A DNA stretch of 36,077 nucleotides from a virus. Location of the stretch: IMG/VR virus record IMGVR_UViG_3300030117_002665, positions 1 through 36,077 of that record, one strand, 5' to 3'. A program made the translations under genes and the position numbers. The notes beneath the pieces are model-generated. The model did not search any database. It was not told the origin of the DNA and worked only from the letters and a program-made list of their open reading frames with translations. Positions 6,440 through 12,813 of this stretch are shown in pieces. Position 1 is the stretch's first letter, and every line of letters begins with the position of its first letter.

Positions 6440-6733
6440 TTACATTAAGTTCGAGGCGATAATGCCGGTTAAGATCGCTGGATTTTTGTGTGATCTTTCA
6501 AAATCAAAACCATCTTCGTAATAATATTCACCATCTATTTCTATGAACGTGTATTCCAGGCTGCCATCCACAAATACATCGACATAGTTGGTGATCCAGC
6601 TTTCTTCTTTTGTGGCTCTCTCTTTCAACTCAAATTGATATCCATAATATTCGAACTTATTATCTTTTACCTTAATGGTCGCGGTTTCTCCGGACCAATT
6701 TTGTTTGTCAAAAGTAAGTGTTTCGTTTTTCAT
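6440..6733 (-). CDS. Hypothetical acidic protein
   Basis: 97 residues, last gene of the leftward unit. GGAGA lies upstream of its ATG. Sequence is aromatic- and acid-rich with predicted beta strands (DNKFEYYGYQFELKER, EYTFIEIDGEYYYEDGFDFER). No family recognised. Confidence 0.6.
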   Translation of the reverse strand: MKNETLTFDKQNWSGETATIKVKDNKFEYYGYQFELKERATKEESWITNYVDVFVDGSLEYTFIEIDGEYYYEDGFDFERSHKNPAILTGIIASNLM

Positions 6734-7000
6734 TTATGCAATCTCCATTAATGTTTGCTTATTAATTAATTTTTCCCAGGCTTGTTTCGGCAGCTGGCAT
6801 TTTCGATTGCCGCCACTTTTACAGATCTGAGAGGTTGATGCGTAAACCCATTTCTTTCCAATGATTACCCAAACCGCTCGATGATCTCCTCCCAGCGCAT
6901 CCGGTGCATAGTGCATCATGTAACAAATTGCTTTATCCCATTTCTTTCCAATGGGTCGTCCGTGTTGTCTTGGTGTCTTGAGTTTTTTTCGTCGTGCCAA
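6734..7000 (-). CDS. Hypothetical basic protein, TTG start
   Basis: 88 residues from TTG at 7000, directly after the TAA of the upstream gene, with AAAGGAG before it. The N-terminus is basic (MARRKKLKTPRQHGRPIGKKW) and the C-terminal half has spaced Cys (QICKSGGNRKCQLP). It could bind nucleic acid. The first in-frame ATG is far downstream, so TTG is preferred. Confidence 0.55.
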   Translation of the reverse strand: MARRKKLKTPRQHGRPIGKKWDKAICYMMHYAPDALGGDHRAVWVIIGKKWVYASTSQICKSGGNRKCQLPKQAWEKLINKQTLMEIA

Positions 7001-7252
7001 TTAAGAGGCTCCTTTCTTGTTTTTGATGTTGAAACTGAGGTTGTCGTATATGCAATTAGCGATGTGTTCGTTGGCAATCTTGATGTCTGCGTGTGCAGCA
7101 GCTGGAAACAAATCCGGTTGTCGTTTTGCCAGGGTAATGAGATCTAAGATCCCAGGATCATGTCCGGTCTTGTCCTTAAAAACTTTTCGGATCATCATGA
7201 GTGAGGCTGGTATCCCAGCCTCCATCTTTTTAAAATCTAATGGTCTATTCAA
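7001..7252 (-). CDS. Hypothetical protein, TTG start
   Basis: 83 residues. The start is TTG immediately after the preceding TAA, with AAAGGAG at the right distance. An internal ATG (MEAGIPASLMMIRK) lacks a good RBS. Mostly helical (IRKVFKDKTGHDPGILDLITLAKRQPDLF). Function not recognised. Confidence 0.55.
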   Translation of the reverse strand: MNRPLDFKKMEAGIPASLMMIRKVFKDKTGHDPGILDLITLAKRQPDLFPAAAHADIKIANEHIANCIYDNLSFNIKNKKGAS

Positions 7253-7555
7253 TTAAGAAACTCCTTTCTTTGTTGCCAAGTAAAACGCACCACAGCTGTT
7301 GAAGATTTCGTAGCCGGTGAAGTCGTCGTTATCAAAACTGTTAAAGTAATCTCTGCTTTGACCTACAAACCAAGCACCCTCAATACCAAGTGTGTATTGT
7401 TCGTTTCTGTCACTAGCTGTTGCTTTGTGAAAGCCGTTGTTGACTTCCATGCAGCAATCGTACATTCCATCAAATTTTGATCTGACCTTGATGTAAAGTT
7501 TGTCTTTGTTTTTTCTGATAAAACTTTTAATTGTTGATTTTGTAATCTTAGCCAT
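7253..7555 (-). CDS. Hypothetical phage protein
   Basis: 100 residues, ATG at 7555 overlapping the TAA of the DpdA-like gene (TAATG) and preceded by AAAGGAG. The basic N-terminus (TKSTIKSFIRKNKDKLYIKV) leads into a compact region with DGMYDCCMEV and a Phe/Asp/Asn-rich end. I recall related sequences in other phages but no function. Confidence 0.6.
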   Translation of the reverse strand: MAKITKSTIKSFIRKNKDKLYIKVRSKFDGMYDCCMEVNNGFHKATASDRNEQYTLGIEGAWFVGQSRDYFNSFDNDDFTGYEIFNSCGAFYLATKKGVS

Positions 7556-8328
7556 TAAGCGGCTCCTTTCTGAGTTGCGATATTGAACAAGGGAAGATCA
7601 TCCAATATCTTGTGATTAACTTTAGCTGCCAACCTATCGGCAAACTGTTTAACGTGATGGACCATGCTGTGTTTTTTGTAACAATGGTTCATCGCAATGT
7701 TGCAGCTGTCAGCGCTATCAAATCCGATCTTGTGCAACACTCCCAAACCTCTCATCATGTGGATCCAGGGTCTATTTGCTATTCCGTAATTTGCATCCCA
7801 ATAATCCATGTGGGCGAAAGTCTCTTTTATCTTGTTGTAATATTTGCTGTCGTTTCCGTTCTTGGCGATGTCTACGTCCGCGCAGCTGCCGAAACCTACG
7901 AAATTAAATAATCTGTAAAGTTTCTTTAACTGATCCAAACTCTCATTCATGTGCCATATTGCCATCGCTCTCTCTGGATATTTGATTTTGTCGTTGTGTA
8001 TCGCATCTGAAATCAAAGCCATGTTCTCAACCTCGCTACCGCCGATCACGTCCGGTATCACACAAACAGCCTGGTCGCATCGATCCATCGCTGCGTTTGC
8101 CCAGCTGTAAAAACCATCCCACCAGGCAGCATCCAATGTGATTCCTTTCTTCCAAGCAGTAAAAGCGCCATTGTCCAGGATCAAGATCTGATCTTTACCA
8201 ACCAGGTCAATGCAATCGTCAAGCTGTTCGGGGTGCATGTAGCTGACACAAAAGCTGTGTCCTTTCAGCTGCTTTAAATATCTCTTAGGAGTGATTGGTG
8301 TGCCATGAACTAACCTTTTTCCGCTCAT
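7555..8328 (-). CDS. TGT-like TIM-barrel protein, probable DpdA-type deazaguanine transglycosylase
   Basis: 257 residues from ATG at 8328, chosen because AAAGGAG lies just upstream; an in-frame ATG at 8391 has no RBS. Motifs resemble tRNA-guanine transglycosylase and its DNA-acting relative DpdA: LILDNGAF (49-56, cf. DSGGFQ), VIPDV (90-94, cf. the base-binding Asp loop), FVGFGSCAD (143-151, cf. the GG-glycine loop) and GFDSADSCN (202-210, with Asp204 or Asp207 in the place of the nucleophile). DpdA swaps guanine in DNA for a 7-deazaguanine. I see no preQ0 synthesis genes, so it would need host-made precursor. The fold relation is inferred by eye. Confidence 0.55.
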   Translation of the reverse strand: MSGKRLVHGTPITPKRYLKQLKGHSFCVSYMHPEQLDDCIDLVGKDQILILDNGAFTAWKKGITLDAAWWDGFYSWANAAMDRCDQAVCVIPDVIGGSEVENMALISDAIHNDKIKYPERAMAIWHMNESLDQLKKLYRLFNFVGFGSCADVDIAKNGNDSKYYNKIKETFAHMDYWDANYGIANRPWIHMMRGLGVLHKIGFDSADSCNIAMNHCYKKHSMVHHVKQFADRLAAKVNHKILDDLPLFNIATQKGAA

Positions 8329-8428
8329 TCTGGCTCCTTTCTCGTTGTTTCTCTTGGGGGGGTTTTTCGAATCACTTGATCCGTTCTTCATTATTATTGA
8401 CTCAATTCGTCAATGATTGCAAGTAAAA

Positions 8429-8443
8429 TAACAGAATGTGTTA
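8429..8443. promoter_or_regulatory. Operator-like palindrome TAACA-N5-TGTTA, copy 1
   Basis: TAACAGAATGTGTTA lies in the gap before the DpdA-like unit. The same arms and 5-bp centre recur at 10763-10777 and 11742-11756. Read leftward a weak -10-like TATTTT overlaps its end. Nearby, at about 8396-8414, is a second palindrome, ATTGAC-N7-GTCAAT on the minus strand. Confidence 0.6.
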
Positions 8444-8450
8444 CAAATAA

Positions 8451-8479
8451 CTTAAAAAGAACAGCGCCGGAGCGCTGTT
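8451..8479 (-). terminator. Rho-independent terminator of the recombination operon
   Basis: AACAGCGC at 8460-8467 and GCGCTGTT at 8472-8479 form an 8-bp perfect stem with loop CGGA, the same tetraloop and core as the terminator at 6397. Leftward it is followed by TTCTTTTTAAG. It separates the exonuclease/annealing unit from the DpdA-like unit. Confidence 0.8.
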
Positions 8480-8494
8480 AGTTGGTGATATATG

Positions 8495-8710
8495 TTAGTT
8501 TAAATTGGCTCCCAAGCGTTTCAATTCATGTCGAGCCAGGTAGGTTGTTCGTCCGCTCTTGTGAATTTCATAGTCACCGCTTGCTAGGATCCGGCGCAGT
8601 TTCATGTAAGCAGCTGGTTTGCTCAGATCCGGAAACAGCAGCGCTCCAGCCTCGGTCACAGTATAGAGCGATTTACCAAGATGGTTTGTCGTCATTTCCA
8701 CTATTGTCAT
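8495..8710 (-). CDS. Winged-helix/MerR-like small DNA-binding protein
   Basis: 71 residues from ATG at 8710; a further in-frame ATG at 8695 and a longer TTG start at 8743 are alternatives, none with a strong RBS. The core LYTVTEAGALLFPDLSKPAAYMKL then RTTYLARHELKRLG resembles excisionase or winged-helix DNA-binding domains that end in a short wing and a final helix. It overlaps the upstream gene. It could be an excisionase or an early regulator. Confidence 0.5.
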   Translation of the reverse strand: MTIVEMTTNHLGKSLYTVTEAGALLFPDLSKPAAYMKLRRILASGDYEIHKSGRTTYLARHELKRLGANLN

Positions 8711-9089
8711 TTTCTTTATCCCATTCTGGAGGTGTATCAGCAAAACTTTGGTTTCTCATTTCCTCTGGTACATCGAGGAATAGGAGAGGGCGCTCGATAA
8801 CTGTCCAGGGATCCCCAGGTCCAGCTTTCTCCTTAATGCTCATACCTAACTGCATCTGGCAGTTGTCGCCATGCGTTACAGCTGCCTCTCGTAAGGCTGC
8901 CATTAGGTTAGCTATCGCTTTTCTCTGTTCAGCTGATTGCGGCAGCGGTTTTCCCTCTGGATCTCTAGCTGTCTTAAATTGCAGCCATGCAGCTGCTTGA
9001 TATTCCACGTCCGATTTCAATCCGGAAAGCATCTTAAACTTTCCATTTCCGAAATGTGGTCGTTGTCCTGGCATTTTAATCTTATCCAT
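8673..9089 (-). CDS. Hypothetical recombination-module protein with acidic tail
   Basis: 138 residues with GGAGC before ATG. The middle is helical (SAEQRKAIANLMAALREAA), then LLFLDVPEEMR, and the C-terminus is acidic and ends DDKPSW. Acidic tails ending in an aromatic residue resemble those of single-strand DNA-binding proteins (DDDIPF in SSB), but I cannot recognise an OB fold. It overlaps the annealing-protein gene upstream and the small gene downstream, so it belongs to the recombination operon. Confidence 0.5.
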   Translation of the reverse strand: MDKIKMPGQRPHFGNGKFKMLSGLKSDVEYQAAAWLQFKTARDPEGKPLPQSAEQRKAIANLMAALREAAVTHGDNCQMQLGMSIKEKAGPGDPWTVIERPLLFLDVPEEMRNQSFADTPPEWDKENDNSGNDDKPSW

Positions 9090-9786
9090 TTAATATTTGC
9101 TCCTCTCTTAGTTCATAAAAAGCCTTTACCTTTGCAGCAGCTGACTCATCCAGCTTTTTTAAAGATAAATAATTTTTCTGGTTTTCCTTAAATATTATGT
9201 TCATGCGTTCTACGCTTTTTGCTCGCTCAAACTTTTCGATAAACCACTGCGCGCATTTCGTAGCCGGATCCTCCCCAAAAACGTCACTATCATCACGCAA
9301 GGTTTCCAGGATATCTGCCTCCTCTGGATCTTCTTTCGGTGGATCCTTGGGTTTTTTCTCAGCTGCTTTTTTCTCAGCTGTATTTAATTCAATCTTTGCA
9401 TCCTTTAATTGAGCCACCTCGATCTCGAAATCGCTGGCAAATTCACCGCCATGCAAGCCAAGATTGGCAAGTGCTCGACCAATCGCCGAGGTTTCGCCGT
9501 TCTCAATCGCTGACGTTTTGTTTACATTACTGCTACCGCGTATTTCTTCAGCTATGCCGGTCGCTACCGGTCGATCTGAGTTAGGCGGATATATTTCAGC
9601 TACGACAATTACGCGCTTTGCATCGTCTACTGTTACTCTGGTGTTTACGGAATAGTCCGGAAAATGCTTTCTAAATACTTCAATGCGTACTGCAACAGTT
9701 GTGTATTTTTTATTTCCTCGTACAACAACTCCCTCTGCATTTAGTTTGCTAATATCCTCCATTGCTGCGTGCAGCTGATCTTTCAT
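9082..9786 (-). CDS. Probable single-strand annealing protein (Rad52/ERF-like)
   Basis: 234 residues. The N-terminal 130 residues are compact with alternating strands (TVAVRIEVFRKHFPDYSVNTRV) and the block ENGETSAIGRALANLGLHG at about 96-114, typical of phage annealing or ssDNA-binding recombination proteins. A Lys/Pro/Glu-rich linker (KKAAEKKPKDPPKEDPEEAD) follows and then a helical C-terminus. It directly follows the exonuclease gene with an ATGA overlap, which supports a two-component exonuclease-annealase system. The exact superfamily is uncertain. Confidence 0.6.
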   Translation of the reverse strand: MKDQLHAAMEDISKLNAEGVVVRGNKKYTTVAVRIEVFRKHFPDYSVNTRVTVDDAKRVIVVAEIYPPNSDRPVATGIAEEIRGSSNVNKTSAIENGETSAIGRALANLGLHGGEFASDFEIEVAQLKDAKIELNTAEKKAAEKKPKDPPKEDPEEADILETLRDDSDVFGEDPATKCAQWFIEKFERAKSVERMNIIFKENQKNYLSLKKLDESAAAKVKAFYELREEQILNG

Positions 9787-10688
9787 TTGAAACTCCTTTT
9801 AGCTAATTCGATTAATTCTGGTTGTAGGTTCCAGGCAAACATGTGATCCCACTCTGGGTCCAGCGATCGAAAGAGATCCTCCTGGTTGTCTGCCTTTTTT
9901 AATAAATGCTCGGTAGTTTGATGATGCCTCGCCATCTGCTGCACAATTCGATCAAGGTTCTCATCACTTAATTCCGGAGAGTTGTCCTGGTCAAAAATTC
10001 TATATTCTTTATGATTGGCGCAAACAAGGAACGGCGGCTGCTGTCCATTAAGCGCCCAAAAGCCAGCAATCTGATAAAGCCAGCTTTTCTCAAACATACC
10101 GGATAAATTTTTCGGAACGTAAGAAGATTTCTTTAAGCTGCTCCATTTAGTTTTCAGATCTCCACGTCTTGCATAGTCCGGTTTGGTTTGGTGCGGCAAT
10201 TCACAACCTGGCAACTTATCTTCGAGTGTAATTTCTCCGATATATTTGTTCTCTCTTGCCATCGCTTTCTCTAATCCCTCGACCGAGTTCTTAATTACGT
10301 CGCCAATTAGCGTTTTGTAGACCTCGACAAGCATTTCGTCCTCTTCACCGACGTTTTCCCCTAAAAAATAGCGACTTTGAAAAAATAGACCCTCAGATTT
10401 CGCCCAGGAGACCGCTTCGTCGAGTTTCATGGGTTCTGATCCATCAATATTTAACACGCTGTCTACAGCCTTTTGAACGGCATTTCCGGCGATTGCGCTT
10501 GGACCGGTTGCTCGATTGGGGTTTAATAACTCCCATTGCTCTTTATCGCTTAAAAAGAGGTCAGATAACAGCGGTCGGAGCACAATTTTCTCCCACAGCT
10601 TTTTCCCTCTCGGTGCTGTCATTGGATTACTATGGTGATAGTAATTAAATCGTAGTGCGTACTCTGGTGTCAGCTGTGGCAGCGGCAT
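9783..10688 (-). CDS. PD-(D/E)XK exonuclease (YqaJ/RecB/Cas4-like)
   Basis: 301 residues. The nuclease core is readable: an acidic region at 115-125, then KPDYARRGDLKTKW with Asp171 and Asp177-x-Lys179 as the PD-DXK pair, and Gln206 in YQIAGFW in the usual downstream position. It probably resects double-stranded ends for the annealing protein encoded next. First gene of a leftward unit whose promoter at 10759-10788 contains an operator-like palindrome. The RBS is GGGAGA before ATG at 10688. The leader carries a strong stem. Confidence 0.75.
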   Translation of the reverse strand: MPLPQLTPEYALRFNYYHHSNPMTAPRGKKLWEKIVLRPLLSDLFLSDKEQWELLNPNRATGPSAIAGNAVQKAVDSVLNIDGSEPMKLDEAVSWAKSEGLFFQSRYFLGENVGEEDEMLVEVYKTLIGDVIKNSVEGLEKAMARENKYIGEITLEDKLPGCELPHQTKPDYARRGDLKTKWSSLKKSSYVPKNLSGMFEKSWLYQIAGFWALNGQQPPFLVCANHKEYRIFDQDNSPELSDENLDRIVQQMARHHQTTEHLLKKADNQEDLFRSLDPEWDHMFAWNLQPELIELAKRSFK

Positions 10689-10703
10689 GTTTATCTCCCT
10701 GGT

Positions 10704-10753
10704 ACGCGCCGCTGTAATTCTGAGTCATATTAAAACAAGGAAATGCGGCGCGT
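10704..10753 (-). repeat. 9-bp inverted repeat at the 5' end of the recombination transcript
   Basis: ACGCGCCGC at 10704-10712 and GCGGCGCGT at 10745-10753 are perfect inverse copies with a 32-base loop. With the -10 box at 10759-10764, transcription would start near 10753, the first base of the stem. The transcript would thus begin with a GC-rich stem, ahead of the RBS. It could stabilise the mRNA or gate translation. Confidence 0.6.
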
Positions 10754-10758
10754 TCTGA

Positions 10759-10788
10759 AAGATAACAATAATTGTTATTATGGGTCAA
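10759..10788 (-). promoter_or_regulatory. Promoter of the recombination operon with operator in its spacer
   Basis: Read leftward: TTGACC at 10788-10783, 18-base spacer, TATCTT at 10764-10759. The palindrome ATAACAATAATTGTTAT (10762-10778, containing TAACA-N5-TGTTA) fills the spacer, so a bound repressor would block polymerase. Lies between the repressor gene and the exonuclease gene. Confidence 0.6.
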
Positions 10789-10821
10789 CAACTAAATCAA
10801 GGTATTGATCGAAATCTCAAT

Positions 10822-11586
10822 CTAATGATCTTTTACAATCTCAAATCCCCAGGATTCCGGATCGTAAAGCATCATGCCAGCTGGTGTTGCCCATTCGAGT
10901 TCGACTTTGTTGTAATTCTTTTGCAATGGTTCGTGATCGTCGAGAGTTGTGGGATAGGTAATTTTTTTTCCCTGGTAACTGCTTACTATCGCGGTCATGC
11001 GCCTAATGGTATAGGTTTCAAAGTCTGAATTTTCAAACGGATATCCCACAATTATTGGACTACCATCTAAATTAAGTCTTTTTGAGTTTTTAATTTTGCA
11101 GATACTAGGTTGACCAATACATTGCTCGTGAACATATTTTTTCTCAATCGGTTTTTTATTAACAATACAGATGGCATTTTTCTTTTTTGCAAACCACTTT
11201 GGCACAAAATAAGCGCCGTGATTCTCAGTAAAGTTAAAAGGACCAGCTAGATAAACACGTTTTGATTCGTCCTCGCCATACATGTGCAGCACTCCGTCAT
11301 TCGTCATTTCTCCCATGATAGGACACATGCTGCGTTTAAAGAGTATTTCTTCGGCTGTGCAGTTTAAAATTTTTGAGTATTTAATAGCATCATCAATACT
11401 TATATTTTGTCTGCCGTTTAAATGTCTTGATACAGTTTCGGGTCGAAATCCCATCTGTTTAGCTATCTCAACACCGGAGAGGTTAGCTTTTCTTGCTAAG
11501 TTTTTAAGGTTTGATACGCTTTGTACTTCTGACATATTGTCTATTTCTAGTCCATTTGAGTTACAGTTAAATAAGGTTCCGTTCAT
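10822..11586 (-). CDS. Phage repressor (HTH_3/XRE-type, CI-like)
   Basis: 254 residues, ATG at 11586 with AGGAGG. The helix-turn-helix lies at about 26-82: NLARKANLSGVEIAKQMGF, then RPETVSRHLNGRQNISIDDA. The C-terminal 160 residues start PIMGEMTNDGVLHMYGE, reminiscent of the linker before an S24 domain, but I do not see the Ser-Met or Lys motifs of LexA-type self-cleavage. Transcribed opposite to the Cro-like gene across the palindrome-rich switch region. Likely maintains lysogeny by binding TAACA-N5-TGTTA operators (inferred). Confidence 0.75.
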   Translation of the reverse strand: MNGTLFNCNSNGLEIDNMSEVQSVSNLKNLARKANLSGVEIAKQMGFRPETVSRHLNGRQNISIDDAIKYSKILNCTAEEILFKRSMCPIMGEMTNDGVLHMYGEDESKRVYLAGPFNFTENHGAYFVPKWFAKKKNAICIVNKKPIEKKYVHEQCIGQPSICKIKNSKRLNLDGSPIIVGYPFENSDFETYTIRRMTAIVSSYQGKKITYPTTLDDHEPLQKNYNKVELEWATPAGMMLYDPESWGFEIVKDH

Positions 11587-11704
11587 AACGACCTCCTTTT
11601 CTTGGAGATCCGGTAGGCTGGTTTACCCAAATCTTTGCGCCTATTTTGTTAGAAAGAAATAACTTTAATCCTCTCTTTTTTTTTAAGCAGAATATAACAA
11701 ACAT
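11567..11704 (-). CDS. Possible small basic ORF ahead of the repressor
   Basis: 45 residues from ATG at 11704 to TAA at 11567-11569, overlapping the repressor start in another frame. GGAGG sits 7 bases upstream. The product is hydrophobic then basic (MFVIFCLKKKRGLKLF, ending PRKGGRYERNLI). The ATG lies inside the -10 box of the best leftward promoter (11703-11732), so translation would need a transcript starting further upstream. It may be fortuitous. Confidence 0.25.
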   Translation of the reverse strand: MFVIFCLKKKRGLKLFLSNKIGAKIWVNQPTGSPRKGGRYERNLI

Positions 11705-11732
11705 AATATTTCCTCCTATCAAGTAATGTCAA
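11703..11732 (-). promoter_or_regulatory. Leftward promoter of the repressor gene
   Basis: Read leftward: TTGACA at 11732-11727, 18-base spacer, TATTAT at 11708-11703. This is the strongest promoter match in the switch region, giving a leader of about 110 bases before the repressor ATG. Its -35 overlaps the TCAATCATATTGG site (11729-11741). Confidence 0.65.
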
Positions 11733-11741
11733 TCATATTGG
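11729..11741. promoter_or_regulatory. Second operator-like site, TCAATCATATTGG
   Basis: Matches the perfect palindrome TCAATAATATTGA at 11858-11870 at 11 of 13 positions and overlaps the -35 of the repressor promoter. A Cro-type protein binding here would shut off the repressor. Confidence 0.45.
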
Positions 11742-11766
11742 TAACATAAAGTGTTACATTGATAAC
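11738..11766 (+). promoter_or_regulatory. Possible rightward early promoter with TAACA-N5-TGTTA operator
   Basis: TTGGTA at 11738-11743, 17-base spacer, GATAAC at 11761-11766. The palindrome GTAACATAAAGTGTTAC (11741-11757) fills the spacer, the same arrangement as at the recombination promoter. The operator is well supported; the promoter boxes are weaker. Confidence 0.5.
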
Positions 11767-11779
11767 CACAGTATAGACC

Positions 11780-11818
11780 TTTATTTATAAGTCAAATTAA
11801 ATTGCATTTATAAATAAA
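11780..11818. repeat. 11-bp inverted repeat in the switch region
   Basis: TTTATTTATAA at 11780-11790 and TTATAAATAAA at 11808-11818 are perfect inverse copies separated by 17 bases, which spaces their centres 28 bp apart. All A/T, so chance is possible, but it adds to the palindrome cluster. A perfect ATATTGCAATAT palindrome follows at 11821-11832. No gene other than the small ORF above is seen at 11587-11916. Confidence 0.5.
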
Positions 11819-11857
11819 ATATATTGCAATATGTATATTATAACTTAATCTGTTAAA

Positions 11858-11870
11858 TCAATAATATTGA
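11858..11870. promoter_or_regulatory. Palindrome TCAATAATATTGA near the cro-like gene
   Basis: Perfect 13-bp palindrome 46 bp before the Cro-like start. Half-sites TATTGAT recur just downstream, near 11901. Candidate operator for the Cro-like protein or repressor. Confidence 0.5.
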
Positions 11871-11916
11871 TCCAAAGGTTGATTGTATTGTTGATTTGAC
11901 TATTGATAGGTGATTT

Positions 11917-12138
11917 ATGAAATTAGAAGATTGGCGAAAAGAGAGAGGGTTAACGTATAAGCAACTCGCTGAAAAACTTGATGCTCCTGGTGCTGGTGTT
12001 GTTCATCGATGGTGTTTACATCCACGTCATCCAGGATATGCGAGGCACGTTAGACCTAGCCAGGAATATATGCGCCGGATCAAGATTGCTACTGATGGTG
12101 CTGTGCAGCCTAACGATTTTTTTATGGATGATTTATGA
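11917..12138 (+). CDS. Cro-like HTH transcriptional regulator
   Basis: 73 residues, divergent from the repressor, with AGGTGA upstream. MKLEDWRKERGLTYKQLAEKL and APGAGVVHRWCLHPRHPGYAR form an XRE-type helix-turn-helix; the tail QPNDFFMDDL is acidic. Small size, an HTH alone and divergent position match Cro-type early repressors that oppose CI. It overlaps the nuclease start (ATGA). Confidence 0.7.
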   Translation: MKLEDWRKERGLTYKQLAEKLDAPGAGVVHRWCLHPRHPGYARHVRPSQEYMRRIKIATDGAVQPNDFFMDDL

Positions 12139-12530
12139 CAGAGGCGCAGCTGCAAAACCTGGTAGCTGATTATCTGCGTGTGGCATTGCCGGACGGATCT
12201 CTTTTTCATCACTCTCCGAATGAGGGGAAATCGCATGTGTCCTGGAGAATGAAACAAAAGAAAGCTGGGATGCGTGCTGGTATGCCGGATCTTGAGATCT
12301 TTTGTCCAGGGGTCCAGCCAATATTTATTGAATTAAAGGTGGGTCGAAACACGTTATCGGTTCATCAAAACGAAACTCTGCAAATCTTATCGAACCTGGG
12401 ATACACGACAGCTGTATGCAAATCGCTCGATGAGGTTATCCAGGTATTAGGAACAGTAGTGCAGCTGAAAAATCATTCACAGACGGATGCTTATCTTACA
12501 CAAATGAGGAGGAATATTTATGGAGAATAA
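12135..12530 (+). CDS. VRR-NUC domain nuclease
   Basis: 131 residues. The VRR-NUC pattern is complete: N-terminal helix MTEAQLQNLVADYLRV, then FHHSPNEGK, AGMPDLEIF with Asp52, IFIELKVG with Glu66-x-Lys68, and HQNE with Gln78. These are the PD-(D/E)XK catalytic residues. Phage stand-alone VRR-NUC proteins are thought to be structure-specific or Holliday-junction-type nucleases in replication or recombination. Translationally coupled to the Cro-like gene. Confidence 0.85.
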   Translation: MTEAQLQNLVADYLRVALPDGSLFHHSPNEGKSHVSWRMKQKKAGMRAGMPDLEIFCPGVQPIFIELKVGRNTLSVHQNETLQILSNLGYTTAVCKSLDEVIQVLGTVVQLKNHSQTDAYLTQMRRNIYGE

Positions 12531-12696
12531 TTTAGAAATTGCCAGGGAGTATTTTCACTACCGGATCAGCCAGGGGTGGGGATTGCTGCGGATCGCGCAG
12601 TTCCACCGGATCCCAGCTGTCTATGAAAGCTGCTATACGGAACCACAAATCATTGATTGGCTAGCGAGGTACTATGAACAATTCAGAGATCGATAA
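12520..12696 (+). CDS. Hypothetical small protein
   Basis: 58 residues, ATG at 12520 with a strong GAGGAGG RBS, stop TAA 12694-12696, overlapping the nuclease 3' end. The sequence is Tyr- and Arg-rich and helical (LEIAREYFHYRISQGWGLL, then IIDWLARYYEQFRDR). The segment SQGWGLLRIAQFHRI could be a helix-turn-helix, but this is weak. Confidence 0.6.
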   Translation: MENNLEIAREYFHYRISQGWGLLRIAQFHRIPAVYESCYTEPQIIDWLARYYEQFRDR

Positions 12697-12793
12697 GTAT
12701 TTTACCGGTAGATTTGGACAGCTGCTTGCCTGGAGAAATGCCAATATTGTGCAGCGCTTTTTTATTTCTATTAAAAAGGTGTTTACAAAATGA
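12674..12793 (+). CDS. Hypothetical very small protein
   Basis: 39 residues, ATG 12674, TGA 12791-12793, overlapping the 3' end of the previous gene. Sequence MNNSEIDKYFTGRFGQLLAW, then a basic helical end. The RBS is GAGG-like. No family recognised; coding status uncertain. Confidence 0.4.
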   Translation: MNNSEIDKYFTGRFGQLLAWRNANIVQRFFISIKKVFTK

Positions 12794-12813
12794 AAAAATC
12801 GATTACCCTCGGT

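Noticed and set aside
8329-8391. Longer N-terminus for the DpdA-like gene (MKNGSSDSKNPPK...)
   Set aside because: No RBS before ATG 8391, while AAAGGAG precedes ATG 8328, as in the rest of this unit.
11282-11662. Rightward 126-codon ORF opposite the repressor
   Set aside because: Antisense shadow of the repressor, no RBS or domain.
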